Source: Owenia fusiformis (taxonomy: Eukaryota; Annelida; Polychaeta; Sabellida; Oweniidae). Taken from it: a DNA stretch of 64,000 nucleotides. The notes beneath the pieces are model-generated. The model saw nothing but the letters and a program-made list of their open reading frames with translations, did no database searches and was not told the origin of the DNA. Shown here in pieces: positions 1 through 13,600 of this stretch (position 1 is the stretch's first letter; every line of letters starts with the position of its first letter). The stretch is from positions 38,028,759 to 38,092,758 of the forward strand of contig CAIIXF020000007.1 of NCBI GenBank assembly GCA_903813345.2, read 5' to 3'. The translations under genes were made by a program, and so were the position numbers.

Positions 1-3000
1 GTGGGATTGAAATGCAAGTCTGATGATCTGGGGATTACAATGCAATGATCTGTGGAATTGAAGTACAAATCTGATGTTCTGGGGGATTAAAGTACAAGTC
101 TGGTATTAAGGGAGATTAAAATTCAAATCTGATTTTCTTTCTCAATTTAATTGGTTCCTTATAATTATGGAATTAGTCAATATATATCTAAAAATCACAG
201 TTCCTAGATGCTCATTATTTGTACAGTCTTTAAATGACCCTGACTGCGTACAAATCTGACAAAGATCTTTAGCGAATTTCACCTTGATTGTTCAATCCCG
301 ACTTGGGGAGAATATGGAGAATAGAAGGCTTTCTAGTAATATCACAAACTCTGAGTGATGAGTGATTTGGGAAATGAAGACTACAGCTCCTTTCATTTGT
401 ATAATAGAATAAAAGTGACAAATTCACTCTCTGGTTCACTAATTTGTACAATTCCAAAATGAAATTGGCAGTCCGATGAACTACCGAGTTGCCAATATTT
501 ATAATATATGGCTTGGTAGTTAGTTTATCTATGGTATGGCTGTCTCTATCATGGATATATTGCAATTTTGGGATTGCTTAAGCCAGATTCCAATATTTAT
601 AACATGAGATGGAACTTGAGTATCTATGTCTCCAGTAGAAATTGCCATTTTGGGATGAGATTGCCTTTTTATTTTCATTAAGTCAGTATGCAGACCCTAG
701 GAGGTCATAAAGAAACCCCCTCCGACTTCCTAACCCCCCCCCCATCCATATTTTACACAAAAAATTGATAAACATAAAAATAAGATAATGAATGAAGGCT
801 TAATACATAGTATATCCAATGACAATAAATGTTATTCATGATCGGGCATCTTTTAACCCCCCACCCATATTTTACACAAAAATTGTAAACATAAAATAAG
901 ACAATGAATGAATGACGGCTTAATACATAGTATATCCAATGACAATAAATTTTATTCATGATCGGGTCATCTTCAGAACAGAGAGTGTCAGCTCGGTATA
1001 AAATCTAATAGCTAGTTTTCTGCTTCAACTGTTGTCTTTCCTTCCCCAGCAAATTACACCATTACCCATACGATAAATCACAACCCGTAGACAGCGATTT
1101 TCCTCTTTAGTCTACTTCATTCACAAATGCCCTCCCATATGTGTATTCAAGACTTTGATGTTCTGCACTGATGACGTGGTAGTCAGTATGTGGATTTTAC
1201 CGTGGGTCGTTTTAACTTCCAAATTTATTTTCGTAATACCTGATTTTAGTATTATTTTCTTCATCAGAGTTGTGCTTAATGCTAGTGTGGAATCTGAGGA
1301 AATTAAATCATTTCTTAAAATGAAATTGTTTCCACATAAATGCTCATTTGAGTGACACAATGCATTATGAGATGAATAATATGAGAATATACAACAAATT
1401 GAGGGGTTTGTCAGCCATGTTTGTATTTTAATGTCAAGGTCATGTGTTTTAGTCACTAGAGGGTGCTGAATTTAAAACAGATTTATCATTGTTTCAAATC
1501 AGATTTGATTACAAAGAAATTGATAATTTAGAAATTTATAAATTAGCAAAATTAAAATAATGGTTCAGGATCTGAGATGATAATTAACAGAAAATATTTT
1601 TAGTGCTACACTATTATAGTGCTCTCTTCAATTATACGTCAGAATATATATTAACACACTGTATTTAGGTGTGTATTTTTATGAACTTCACTGGTGTCGA
1701 AGTGCAAATTTTATCTTGGAAAAGTAGCACATAAATAACATATGTGTGGAAAACAATGTTTATAAATTGCAATAAAATCACAAAATTGCTTGGAGATAAT
1801 TTTGCGAAGACAAGCTAACTGTGATACCCATTCTCGAAATGAATAAAAACAGAACAAAGTACACATTAGGAACATAAATTCTTACTTAATTATTACTGTG
1901 CAAACTAAATCCTCATTTTTCCATCGATTGGTTCATTGTTCCATGTGTCCTTTGAAGGACGCGAGAAAACCTAACGTGACATATACTCAGTTTGAAACAA
2001 GATCAAAAATCAGGTTTTTCATTTAGTCATATTTGATGATATTTTATGGCGGTTTTACATTTTGAATTTGTTTGACATACAGGTCTATGGGAAATTAGAA
2101 CATAAAGTGTTCAAATTGACTGAACAAATTGTTAGAATGTAGTCAATAAAAATTCAGCTACCAACTGAATTTTATACTTTTGTTTTAAGGCCATGCCAGA
2201 TACTCAATGGTCATTAAGATATTTCAATTTTGCACATTTTCCCCCTATTTATCTCATTTATTTAGAGCCTAGTATACCAGCAGGTCCTGATATTCAGGGT
2301 GAAATGATATCTCTATTACAGTGTAATTATGAACTACCAAACAATTAACTCAAACACAACTCAGGTGTAAATTGATTAGAAATCAATTAGCCGAATGTGA
2401 AGCCCTATAATAATAACAAAGAGATAGCACTATGCTAATGTTTATTAATATCCATTTATAGCAAAGCATCAGACGTGGGTGGCTATTAAACTGTTAACAG
2501 CTTTGAATGCTAAAAACTACAAAATAGCTATGGATTAGTATTACTGTATGCATAATGTGAGTCAATGATAAGATGATATTGCCGAAGAATATAGGATGCA
2601 ATTATAACTGTTTCTAAACGAAGGCTTCCGATATATAATTGCCATATTTGGATAAGCGTGGCTAAACGATTGGAAAGTATGTCAATGAGAGGGTGGTGTA
2701 TCATGTTATTAATTAAGAGATGTATGCTATATCATGAAAATATATTGTGTATGTGTATTTATAAGATATTGAATATCTTATGAATGAATAAAGTTGATAT
2801 CATATGAATGCTTGATATTGACTGTAAATGAGAGACAAATAATATCATATTGATAATAGATATTGAATATCATAAATGATATGATATGATGTAAATGATG
2901 TATATGGAATATCATATATCATGATATTGATGATAGATTTAAATAATAGACATAAAATATCATATTAACAATATATATTGAATATCATATAAATTATATG

Positions 3001-4357
3001 TATCAAATACTAAATATCATACAAATGATAGTCATTGAATATCATGTAAATTTCAGATATCAAATTTCATGTAAACAAGTCATATTGAATATTATATTGA
3101 AAAAAGAGATATTCAGTGAATAATAAAATATGAAATATGAAAGATAAATATGATAAATATGAGAGAAAATACATCAATATGAACATACAGTGCATGCATA
3201 ACCTCCAAGCACTGAACAAGTATATACGACCTGATGTGAAATCACCGCATATAAGCCAGGTTTAACATGCATTGTAGTTGATTGCTCTGCCAGTGTCACT
3301 CTCTGAATGATATTAAAAAAAGGAAATAAACGTAACGGCATATTGGATGACAGCCGCAAGTAGTTGATAACATACAACGTGACTCTCAGCTGTATATCGG
3401 AATCTGGATCATAATCTAAGCAACAACTCACATCTCTATCTCGAATCATAATCAAATTCAAAATTGCCAAACGTCGTAAATCTAACGTGAGTAGTATGAA
3501 AAATGAGTGTTCCAAATTGGAAGATGTTACGCTAAATTGTTCGATATATAAGGAAGACATCTTAAGTTAATCAGCATGGCATTAGTTCCACTAGTCAGAT
3601 TTGCTATAAAGGAAGGAGAACTCAGAAGGAGGCAACAATTGGGATATTGTCTACATTAATACACACACCAGTAACGTCAATCCTATAGCTAAGAAGTTAT
3701 AGACTATGAAAATCATTTTGCGATCTATATTTCATTAAGGGGCTATTCAATGATGCCTGACTCAGTTTACAAGGTATTTATGCATATTTGAGACCTGACG
3801 TGCAGTGGATACAGTTCAATACGGGGTAATAACGTCACTGGAGCAGATTGCAACATACATCTACAGTGGACTTATAAACTACATCGCAACAAAGCCTAGA
3901 GCTGAGGCTGCCTGCTCAATGCATAATACCTAGCATTCGATTAATGGCATGGATTTAACTGTGTTAAGTTGGGAACTAAAAAACTGTTTACCGGATTATG
4001 AGATTGCATAGTATTATCGCTGAATGATCCATCGGAATGTTACACTGGATGTAAATGAGGAAAGAACAACGACCAACCGGATTATGTTTTTTAGAATTAC
4101 TGTTAGGATAATAATACGACTTCAAATTAACCTATATTAGAAACAGCTTTAACCGATAAAAGAACAATGGAAAATATGTTTAGTGTGTTGCATTAAAAAG
4201 ATCATAATCACAAATGTTTTAATTTATTATGATGTTTATTGAGTGAATATAAAATATATGGTGCTTATGGATATATGATGCCAATAATGATGCCAATGTA
4301 TGTTATGCCAATTATAATGATGCCAATGTTAATAATACCGAGTGGCATTGTGCTATA
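1..4357. other. Region upstream of the recognised PDE1 exons
   Basis: No coding region recognised. 1-140 is a degenerate minisatellite of about 36 bp (GGGGATTAAAGTACAAGTC type). 736-972 is a two-copy tandem duplication of about 120 bp containing CCAATGACAATAAAT. 2700-3170 is very AT-rich with repeated GAATATCATAT words. 4265-4340 repeats ATGATGCCAATG. The stretches 141-735, 973-2699 and 3171-4264 show nothing I can assign; upstream exons or the promoter of the gene could be here. Confidence 0.6.
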
Positions 4358-4689
4358 ATGGTACTAGGCAAAGCAGATGGGATGACAAGCCCAAATATGG
4401 ATAATAATATATCACCAGCGAGCCCCCTGGGTGTAAGCCCACCCACCATCATAGGCATGCAGCTTATGCCAGATCTACCTCCATTGGGGGGCCGGTTGTC
4501 CCCGGTAAACACTCCCCCTATTGACAGGAGATATCTCTCACCAACAAACATGCCACCTTTAGGAGGACAAATACACTCGCCGCCAAATACGCCACCTAGA
4601 GGTCGTAAAGGGGACTCATCGCCTACACAAATTAGAAAACAAAAAAAGGAAACTCCGGAGAAAAAAATCATAATTCATCACTCAAAATG
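4358..4689 (+). CDS. PDE1: PDE1 exon 1, Pro-rich N-terminus
   Basis: Open frame from the Met at 4358. The frame is also open further upstream, back to a TAA near 4245, so the true start could lie in an earlier exon. It is rich in Pro, Ser and Gly with repeated MPPLGG/SPxNTPP-type motifs and ends in a basic stretch. Donor TG|GTAAAA leaves phase 2, which fits the exon at 7442 and rebuilds a Trp codon. The joined sequence HHSKWLRHLVRHIE resembles the first calmodulin-binding helix of PDE1. If the intron is not removed the frame reads Trp then TAA. The sequence is more GC-rich than its surroundings. Assignment rests on phase, position and the rebuilt helix, not on recognised homology of the Pro-rich part. 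Confidence 0.55.
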
Positions 4690-7600
4690 GTAAAATATTT
4701 AATTTAAATCAATATTAAATTTTTTTATCATAAAACTGGGTCTATGAAATACTGAAATAAAACTGGATTTCCATCATTACGAATGATTCTCTTAAAGGAT
4801 GACAGTGTCTCTTTTCATTCCTATTTTGTAATAATTCCTTTGCAGTTGATCTAGTAGCTTTTTACTGGTACATTCTGGTGCATTTTACAAGCACCAAGAT
4901 TTTGATAATCTGGTGCATTTTTACAAGCAAGATTTTGATAATCTGGTGCATTTTTACAAGCAAGATTTTGATAATCTGGTGCATTTTTACAAGCGCCAAG
5001 ATTTTGATAATCTGGTGCACTATGTGCGTTCCAGGTAGATTATTCATAGCTGCTGCAATGTTAAAGTGCATTTTAATTGCTAGTATATCTGGCAATGTCA
5101 TGGTGCTTTTATAGGAGCACTGCTTAAACAAAATATACTGTTAATTGTAACTAAAGTGAACATGAAATGTGCTGTTGGTTTAATACATGGTACCCAACCT
5201 AGAATATACAGTAAGCTCTTTCTAATTCAAATGCAGCTGTTCGCATCCTTAGGTTTTTCAATAAAGGAGTCTTCAGGTTAAAAATGGGACCAAAAAGTGT
5301 TCACGTTGAGAGATGTTAGTGTTACAGTATGTTCGAAAAAGCAACCAGCAATTCTGAAAAATGTTCGTGATTCTTTTTTGAAATAATTGCCCCTCTTCGA
5401 ATAAGTATGCTTATTTAAAGAATTAAGATATCCATATTTAGATAAAATACCCCGCTCGAATAAGATAACCATATTTAACCATATAATAAACATATGTTCT
5501 CATCCTATTAAGCAACAGCTACCTTTTATTCTGAAATTCAGAAATACTGGTACATTTACAAAAAGTCATATTTTTAGTTTTCACATTTGTAATGTTAGTA
5601 CTAATAGTTTATGAGCTTCTTATCCATGTATTATAGTTAATAGTTAAGTTTCTGATTTATATACTATAACAACTACAAAATGAAAATAGCCCAGCATACT
5701 TCGCAACTTTCATTTCATAAAGCATCCCTAGATCTCAGGCCTTTACTATCTGTAATTGCAATGATAATATAAAGGAGTCTTTTTAACATCTTGACGACCT
5801 GGAGTGACGAGATTTCTCGTCACCTCAGATATGGCCTTGAAACCAAGAGTGACGAGAAAATCCATCACAAAATGTTTCACTAAAATTGCTCTCATTTAAA
5901 CAGTTTTCATCCAATTTACACCAAAATTGTTTTAAAATGTGTAAAAATGATCTCTGCCATCTGATTTTACTAAGTTGAGCATCTAGGTTGTATAGATATG
6001 TAGTAAAAATGTGGCAAAAATGTGGCAAAAATGAAAAATTCTCAGGTTTCAACCGATTTTTTAGCTTGGGCTCAAAGAGGTTAATAAAAAATGAAGGCAT
6101 TACCAAATAAGTCAACCTGCTCATTCCTTATACCAAGTAAAAAGAAATAGCAATTCTCATGTAATAATTGGCTAATTTTGGTCTAATAATTATGCATTAT
6201 GATAAAAGGGCTAATAGTACAAATCAATTACATAATTATAATAATATAAAAATAGTTATTACAGTAAAACCTGTCTAATCCAAACACCATTTGGACCAGT
6301 CAAACGTATTCAGATTTTGAGTTATTAACATGGGGATCTATGGCTGATTAACAAAATGTAACCAAAAAGTGCTCACATTAAGAAGTGTTCAGATTAGAGA
6401 GGTGTTCAGATATACAGGTTTTACTGTAAATGTGCTAATATATGCTATTGTACTAATATAACACCCACCTCCTTAATTAAAGCATGTATACTAAAATAAT
6501 CTCTGCTCTCTAAGACTTTCATGTTGTCATGCAAACACTCCTCTCTCTGTGCTTTTTGGTGGTAATACGATAATCTTATTGAATTATTCTTACGCAGAGG
6601 CACACCAGGGGGGGGACATAACATGCGATTGTTGTTCAGAATTTTACTGTCAAAGTACGACCATATAATCAATTTTATAGACCAACTGTGTCCATTTTAA
6701 ACCTGCAATTAAAAACTGAGCTCTTCAACAAGGAGGTTAAGTGGATTGGTCAGAGGGGGTTGGGTCATAACTTGATGCAAGAGTAATTGCCCCAAGGGTC
6801 TGAGTGCCCAGTACATCAATTGCAGGTGAAGCTCTCTTTTGAAGAAGTAAAATCAAATTTTCGGGAAATGAAACAGCTTCAAATATTCCTTCAGTGGGGG
6901 GGGGGGGTATTTTAATCTGGCAGATTGCCAGAAGTGTTCAGATTACAGATGAAGCTCTCTTTTGAAGAAGTAAAAGCAAATTATTCAGATTGCCAGATGT
7001 ATTCAAATTCAAAAGCTTCCTTTTATATTATATTTTTTCATAAATGCAAGCATACATATGGAAAGAAAGAATTTGACAGCTTCCCTTTTTGCAGTTTAGG
7101 TGAACACAATTGTACATTTTATTACAAATGCATATATATTGAACATCTTGTCGGTCTCATCCTCATTATTCCTCTTTTTCCTCTTACCATAATTCTCATC
7201 ATCTTCACTTTGCTACCTTCTCCCTCATCATCATTGTCCTCCTCTATGTCTCTATGCTTCCTTCTGCATTTCTCCTCCCCTCCTCCCCTCATCCCCCTTT
7301 TTCTCCTATCCTCTTGTCTGCCTCCCCCTCCTCCCCCTTTTGAATACTGTTTATATATATTAACGGTTGGTATTGACCCCTGATGTAGGATAATGTATAA
7401 CGAGTCATGCTTGTTATTTAGATTTACTTTTTTACTTTCAGGCTTCGACATTTAGTGCGGCATATAGAGAACGACCAAGTCAGTAAAGCAACTTTAATAC
7501 AAAATCTCGAGTATGCAGCTTCAGTTTTAGAAAAAGTATATAAAGATGAAACCAGGTATGTGTGTTATATATTTTGATTTATATAATATTCACTTTAATG

Positions 7601-10600
7601 TAATATTGTAATTCCATAACACTTGCACTTGTATCATGGTATATATAAAGTATGGTCGTTGTTATAGACCATTATCCCAGAGATTGTATGGTCAAAAACT
7701 CTGCAAAGTGGATTCTGACACTTTTAAGAATTGTTTCAGAACATCACTATGAATTTTCGTTGCTTGATCATTTTTTCTGTTATGTAAAATTCAATATTTT
7801 TATTTGTTGAGCCTGTTTTTTATTTCTGTGTTTTGTCTACTCCACATTTATGTTCACATTGGGATTTTTATCTGAAGGTTCATCTTGGTATAGGGCAGGA
7901 TTCTAAATTAATGATCTATGCATTATGTTTGTGTATCGTTGCTTTGAATCTGCTTTGTAGATGTTTTTCCTTCATCTCTTGGGATATGGTTACCTCCTGT
8001 ACATGCTATATTGTACCAAGCACTTTTTGTGCATTGTAAAATTTTATTGTATAATTTTATTGTAAAATGTCTGCATCATGTGCCATTGCTTCTGCACTCA
8101 TTTAAAACGGCACTTTTAACATATTTGGCATTATCATGTTCTTCGTATTTTTGAATTTTTATTATAAGATATTTTGCATATAAAATATTTTCTAACATTT
8201 TTCTTCATAATGTGCATTTTGATATGATATTTCTCAATTTTGTAATTTCAATTCTATATAGAAAAATAAAAAATAACATAATTGTTGTTAATAATATACT
8301 TTTCATCCATTGAATATTTTCTAACATTATTCTTCATAATATGCAGATTTTTCTGTTGTAAAAAAATAAATACAATATTTTTTATCTGAATTCTTAACTA
8401 CAATGTAGTAACAAATTACGTGAAACCAATCAAAAATGAATTCAAGTGTTTTAAAATATATTTATAAGATACATATATTTTTTCTCAATGCCCTATATAA
8501 TAATATCTTTAGGACTTTTGACATACAAGCTCTATAAATTGTCACACCTTTATTTACACTTTTGTGTCACACCTTTATGTCACACCTTCTGGTACAATTA
8601 ATGAGTCAAGGATGTTAAATCTTTTCATTTATCTTATTTCATTAAGCATTAAGCCACCTCAACAGAGACTGGAACCTCCGAAACCACCTCCAACTCATAT
8701 AGAGAGGTTGATTCGGTAAGACGTAGTGCCGATCCAATTAAAACATAATTTTTCTATCTCATATCCTATTAGGTTTGAAGTAGATACCTATTTGAAATGA
8801 AATTATTCATACATTGCTGATCGTAAGATTCACTCGCAATTTCATTTAAATTCCAGAAAAGAGAAGTAAAGAATATACAGTTTTTGTATATCGTATACTG
8901 TAGTGACCAATATGCTACTATTATGGAATTGGATATTCAATAAAAAATATTTATATATTTTTAGAAAATAAATGTGGCATAGAATACTGAGGCAAAATAT
9001 ATTGTAAGGTTGTGAAAACTTTGAAACTTTCAAACATAATTCAAACTCATATTTTTGACCATCCTCCGATCACAAGGCTTCAAAATCCAGAATATATTCT
9101 TTCTTTTTATCACACCATCGGTGGGATATAGTCGTCATACTGGTCGTGATCGTGGTTGTGATCGTGATCATGGTCGTGATCGTGATCGTGGTCGTGATCG
9201 TCCCGCTTTTTGTCATCGCCGTTTAAGGAAAACTGCTCATCAGATTTTCTCCAAATTCGCAGAGATGATAGAGCATATGAAGTACTAGAGCTGATTAACT
9301 TTTGGGTGGCCATCTTGTTTTCTGGCAGCCATTTTGAAGGTTTTTCGAAAAATCTTGTCATCGCCATTTCAGGAAAACCGCTCATTTGATTTCCTTCAAA
9401 TTTACACAAATGATAGAGGATATCAAGTACTAGAGCTGATCAACTTTTGGGCGGCCATCTTGTTTTCTGGCAGCCATTTTGAAGATTTTTCGAAAAATCT
9501 TGTCATCGCCATTTCAGGAAAACCACTCATCGGATTTCCTTCAAATTTAAAGACATGATAGAGGATATCAAGTACTAGAGCTGATTAACTTTTGGGCGGC
9601 CATCTTGTTTTTCGGTGGCCATTTTGAAGGTTTTTCGAAAAATCTTGTCATCGCCATTTCAGGAAAACCGCTCATCGGATTTCCTTCAAATTTATACAAA
9701 TGATAGAGGATATCAAGTACTAAAGCTGATTAACTTTTGGGCGGCCATCTTGTTTTCCGGTGGCCATTTTGAAGGTTTTTCGAAAAATCTTGTCATCGCC
9801 ATTTCAGGAAAACCGCTCATCGGATTTCCTTCAAATTTACACAAATGATAGAGGATATCAAGTACTAGAGCTGATTAACTTTTGGGCGGCCATCTTGTTT
9901 TCTGGTGGCCATTTTGAAGGTTTTTTGAAAAATCTTGTTTCTTGTTCTTGAAATTTGTAAACATAATAGGAGAACAGTTTTCCTGGTTCATAGTGTCTGC
10001 CTATTTGATGGTGTGATCTCGTTCACGTCCTGTGCCTTGTTACCCCCTGCGATAAGCAGTAAGCATTTCCCCGATTAAGAACTCACAATCTGATTGGTTG
10101 TTGCGATTTTTTACGATAAAAGCATTTTTATGCATGAAACATGAAGAGGAATGATTTGAGTGAGTTCTATTATAAAATTGGGACAACTTCTCAAATAGTT
10201 TCATATAAATTGTCCCTATCTTTTACATCTACTTTAATAGCACCAAACTATCCTAAATTGACCAAAAGGGTGGATTAATATGATTGGAATAAACGAGTGA
10301 ATCTTTTTCATCTGTAATTATGAATAACAATTTCTTTCACGCCCTTTTGATTGAAATTTTCACCAAGTCAGTCACCCGACAATCCAATTGAGAGATATCA
10401 ACACAGAAAATATAACACCATGTGTCCTTGTCACCAGTTATGTTGCGTGACACCATTTGAGTGTGTGTTGTGACACCATTTGAGTGTGTGTTGTGACACC
10501 ATTTGAGTGAATGTACCAAGAATCTGCTATCACGTTGTTATTGTAATTATAAATTTTAGCTCAATTCACATATTAAATACGGTAATACAGTTGGTGTATG

Positions 10601-13600
10601 TATTCACTATTTTCACACAATTTACATAAATAATACAGTCAGTATTCACTATTTTCACACAATTCACATAAAGAATAAAGTCAGTATATTCACTATTTTT
10701 ACACAATTCACACAAATAATACAGTTAGCATATTCACTATTTTCACACAATTTATACATATGATTATGTACACATGTATTATGTAAACATTATTTAAATT
10801 AACTTTTAAATTATACAATAAATGAATAAATATTAATTTTCTGTGCCTAGATCTAAAAAATTACTTCTCCGCTTCATTAGTTAACTAATTTGAATAAACG
10901 TTTTATCAAAATCTCATTCAACTTCCCTGTAGAATTCCCAAATTGTCTGTAAATATTCAAAACACATTAATTTTGATTAATAAATGTAAACAATATTCAG
11001 CCTGAAAGGTCAACTGTCAATGTTTTCCATTAATTTTAAACAAATTTGTTTTTTTTTCACGAGGGACCAATTTTTTACTTTGAGTTTTTGAGAATATTGA
11101 CATCTTCACATGTAATGTAGACATTGTCTGTACTACTACATTGTATTGTGATCACCATGTAACGTAAATGTGTTATATATAAAGTATTACCATACCAACT
11201 GTTGCTACGCTGTGATGGTTGTCATGGTAACTATTTGTATGTTCGTCTGTTGTAATAGGTGGAGTCCGGGGAGCTGTAGCGTAACAGACAGTGCCTATGA
11301 TGCCCCCTCTAGATTGCAGCCATCCCCCTCCCCCACGGGGACCCACCCAGGGGCTCAACAGCGCAGCAGGTGTATTCCCTATCCCAGAACGCCTTGTTTA
11401 TAGTTGCCTAGCGCTAAAATTCCCATACATAAAACGTATTGTTACTCATGTTTCTTCTACTATATTAAGAGGAATTAAAAAAAGTTACAAAGAATTGCAA
11501 AGACATCAATCATTAACTGGATCCCTTTAATGAAATGACCACATGGTTACATTGACTTTTTATGTATGGGTGCATTCTAACCAGCCTCAGCTTTCTTCAC
11601 CACAACTCAAGGCTCAATTCTGCAGCTGACCCAATAAGTTATCTGTTCACAATGGTCATTGTTTCATATTGGTTTAAAGATGAATTTTATTTTCACAAAA
11701 ATGGAATACCGAATATCAGAATTATGAAAATTATATCTCAGAATCATTTGACTACTGAATCTCAGAATCATTTAATACTGAATCTCTGAATTATTTGAAT
11801 ACTGAATCTCAGAATGATTACTGAATCTCTAAATCATTTGAATGCTGAATCTCTGAATCATTTGAATAACTCTCAGAATCATTTAAATAATAAATCTCTG
11901 AATCATTTGAATACTGAATCTCTGAATCATTTGAATAACTCTCAGAATCATTTGAATAATAAATCTCTGAATCATTTGAATACTGAATCTCTGAATCATT
12001 TGAATACTAAATCTCAGAATCATTACTGAATCTCTAAATTATTTGAATACTGAATCTCAGAATGATTCCTGAATCTCTAAATCATTTGAATGCTGAATCT
12101 CTGAATCATTTGAATAACTCTCAGAATCATTTGAATAATAAATCTCTGAATCATTTGAATACTGAATCTCTGAATCATTTGAATACTAAATCTCAGAATC
12201 ATTACTGAATCTCTAAATTATTTGAATACTGAATCTCAGAATGATTACTGAATCTCTAAATCATTTGAATGCTGAATCTCTGAATCATTTGAATAACTCT
12301 CAGAATCATTTGAATAATAAATCTCTGAATCATTTGAATACTGAATCTCTGAATCATTTGAATACTCCATCTCAGAATCATTACTGAATCGCTGAATCAT
12401 TTGAATACTGAATCTCTGAATCATTTGAATAACTACTGTTGTTTCTAAGGATAAATAAACCTTACGGCTAAGTGCACAGGAACTTTTGAAAGATGTAACT
12501 TTAGATGGTTGATATTAAATCTTTGACAAGAAGGGGGAACAGTCCAGAATTCAAAGCCGAATCATCCTCATAAGATAAACCTCTTGGTACATCTTTACAT
12601 AAAGATTAGCTTAAAGTTCATTGTTGAATTATGGGTAATTCCCTCTATTGCTTTTGACATTATCGATTCTGATAACCATTTTGGCCAAAACTTAGGGATA
12701 TAATTTTTAATAACAAAATCTGGTCATCAAATTTCGGATTTGATTCTACTTTGTAAAACTGACCAAATGGCAGTTGACTGACAGTGCGTTAGATATGGTA
12801 GGGTAGATAAGCTTGTTGATGCTGACAGAGATCTGACTCTGAGAAATCAATATTCTTGAGCGCTTAATGAGAAAGAGAATTGAATGGCGTATACTGTGTA
12901 ATATGGAGTCTATTGTATGAGTTGTAGAAATTCTAGAAATTTGTTTTTAATAGGAACTCAGGTTAGCGTGCTGGTTCTTGCATTATTGAACTCCAATTAA
13001 ACCTATATAGGAACACCTCTCTAATCTGAACATCTCATTAAACTTTGAAATGTGAACACCTGCTAATGTGAACACTTTTTGCCAGAGTCCCAGTAGCCTT
13101 GGATTAGTGTTCTCCGTTTTCACTTTGGTCCATATTATTATATCACCACCAGAAGAGGTGACATATTATATCACCACCAGAAGAGGTGACATATTATATC
13201 ACCACCAGAAGAGGTGACATATTATATCACCACCAGAAGAGGTGACATATTATATCACCACCAGAAGAGGTGACATATTGTTATTTTAGTCTCCAACCTT
13301 TTTGTGGACAGTGTTCGGCATCTGTAATAGATGGCATCTTTAACAAAGTACATCATCTGTAACAAATAGCAGGTGGTGACATTTTGTATGTTAATGCCTT
13401 GTTTTATATACTTGAATTCATCACATTCTTAATTCACTATTCCATGTAATCAAAATCTACACATCAGCCAACATTATGAAACACAATCTGAAAACCCTCG
13501 AAGCTATCAGACTGAATTGCTCCAGAAATGATATCTTAGCTGCTATATAATAGCTTTCCTGCAGCCATTCGGAATTCCCTTTCTTTTCTCTGTCTCCAAT

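Noticed and set aside
3174-3560. Minus-strand open frame of 128 codons
   Set aside because: No recognisable domain, AT-rich composition like its surroundings and no splice or start context that helps; random open frames of this size occur in a window this long.
6925-7383. Plus-strand open frame of 152 codons
   Set aside because: Most of it crosses a pyrimidine-rich tract giving Leu/Pro/Ser runs; no homology and it ends just before the real exon 2.
9615-9951. Overlapping frames with VFRKILSSPFQENRS
   Set aside because: They arise from the 145-bp tandem repeat, whose length shifts the frame each unit; not a protein repeat.
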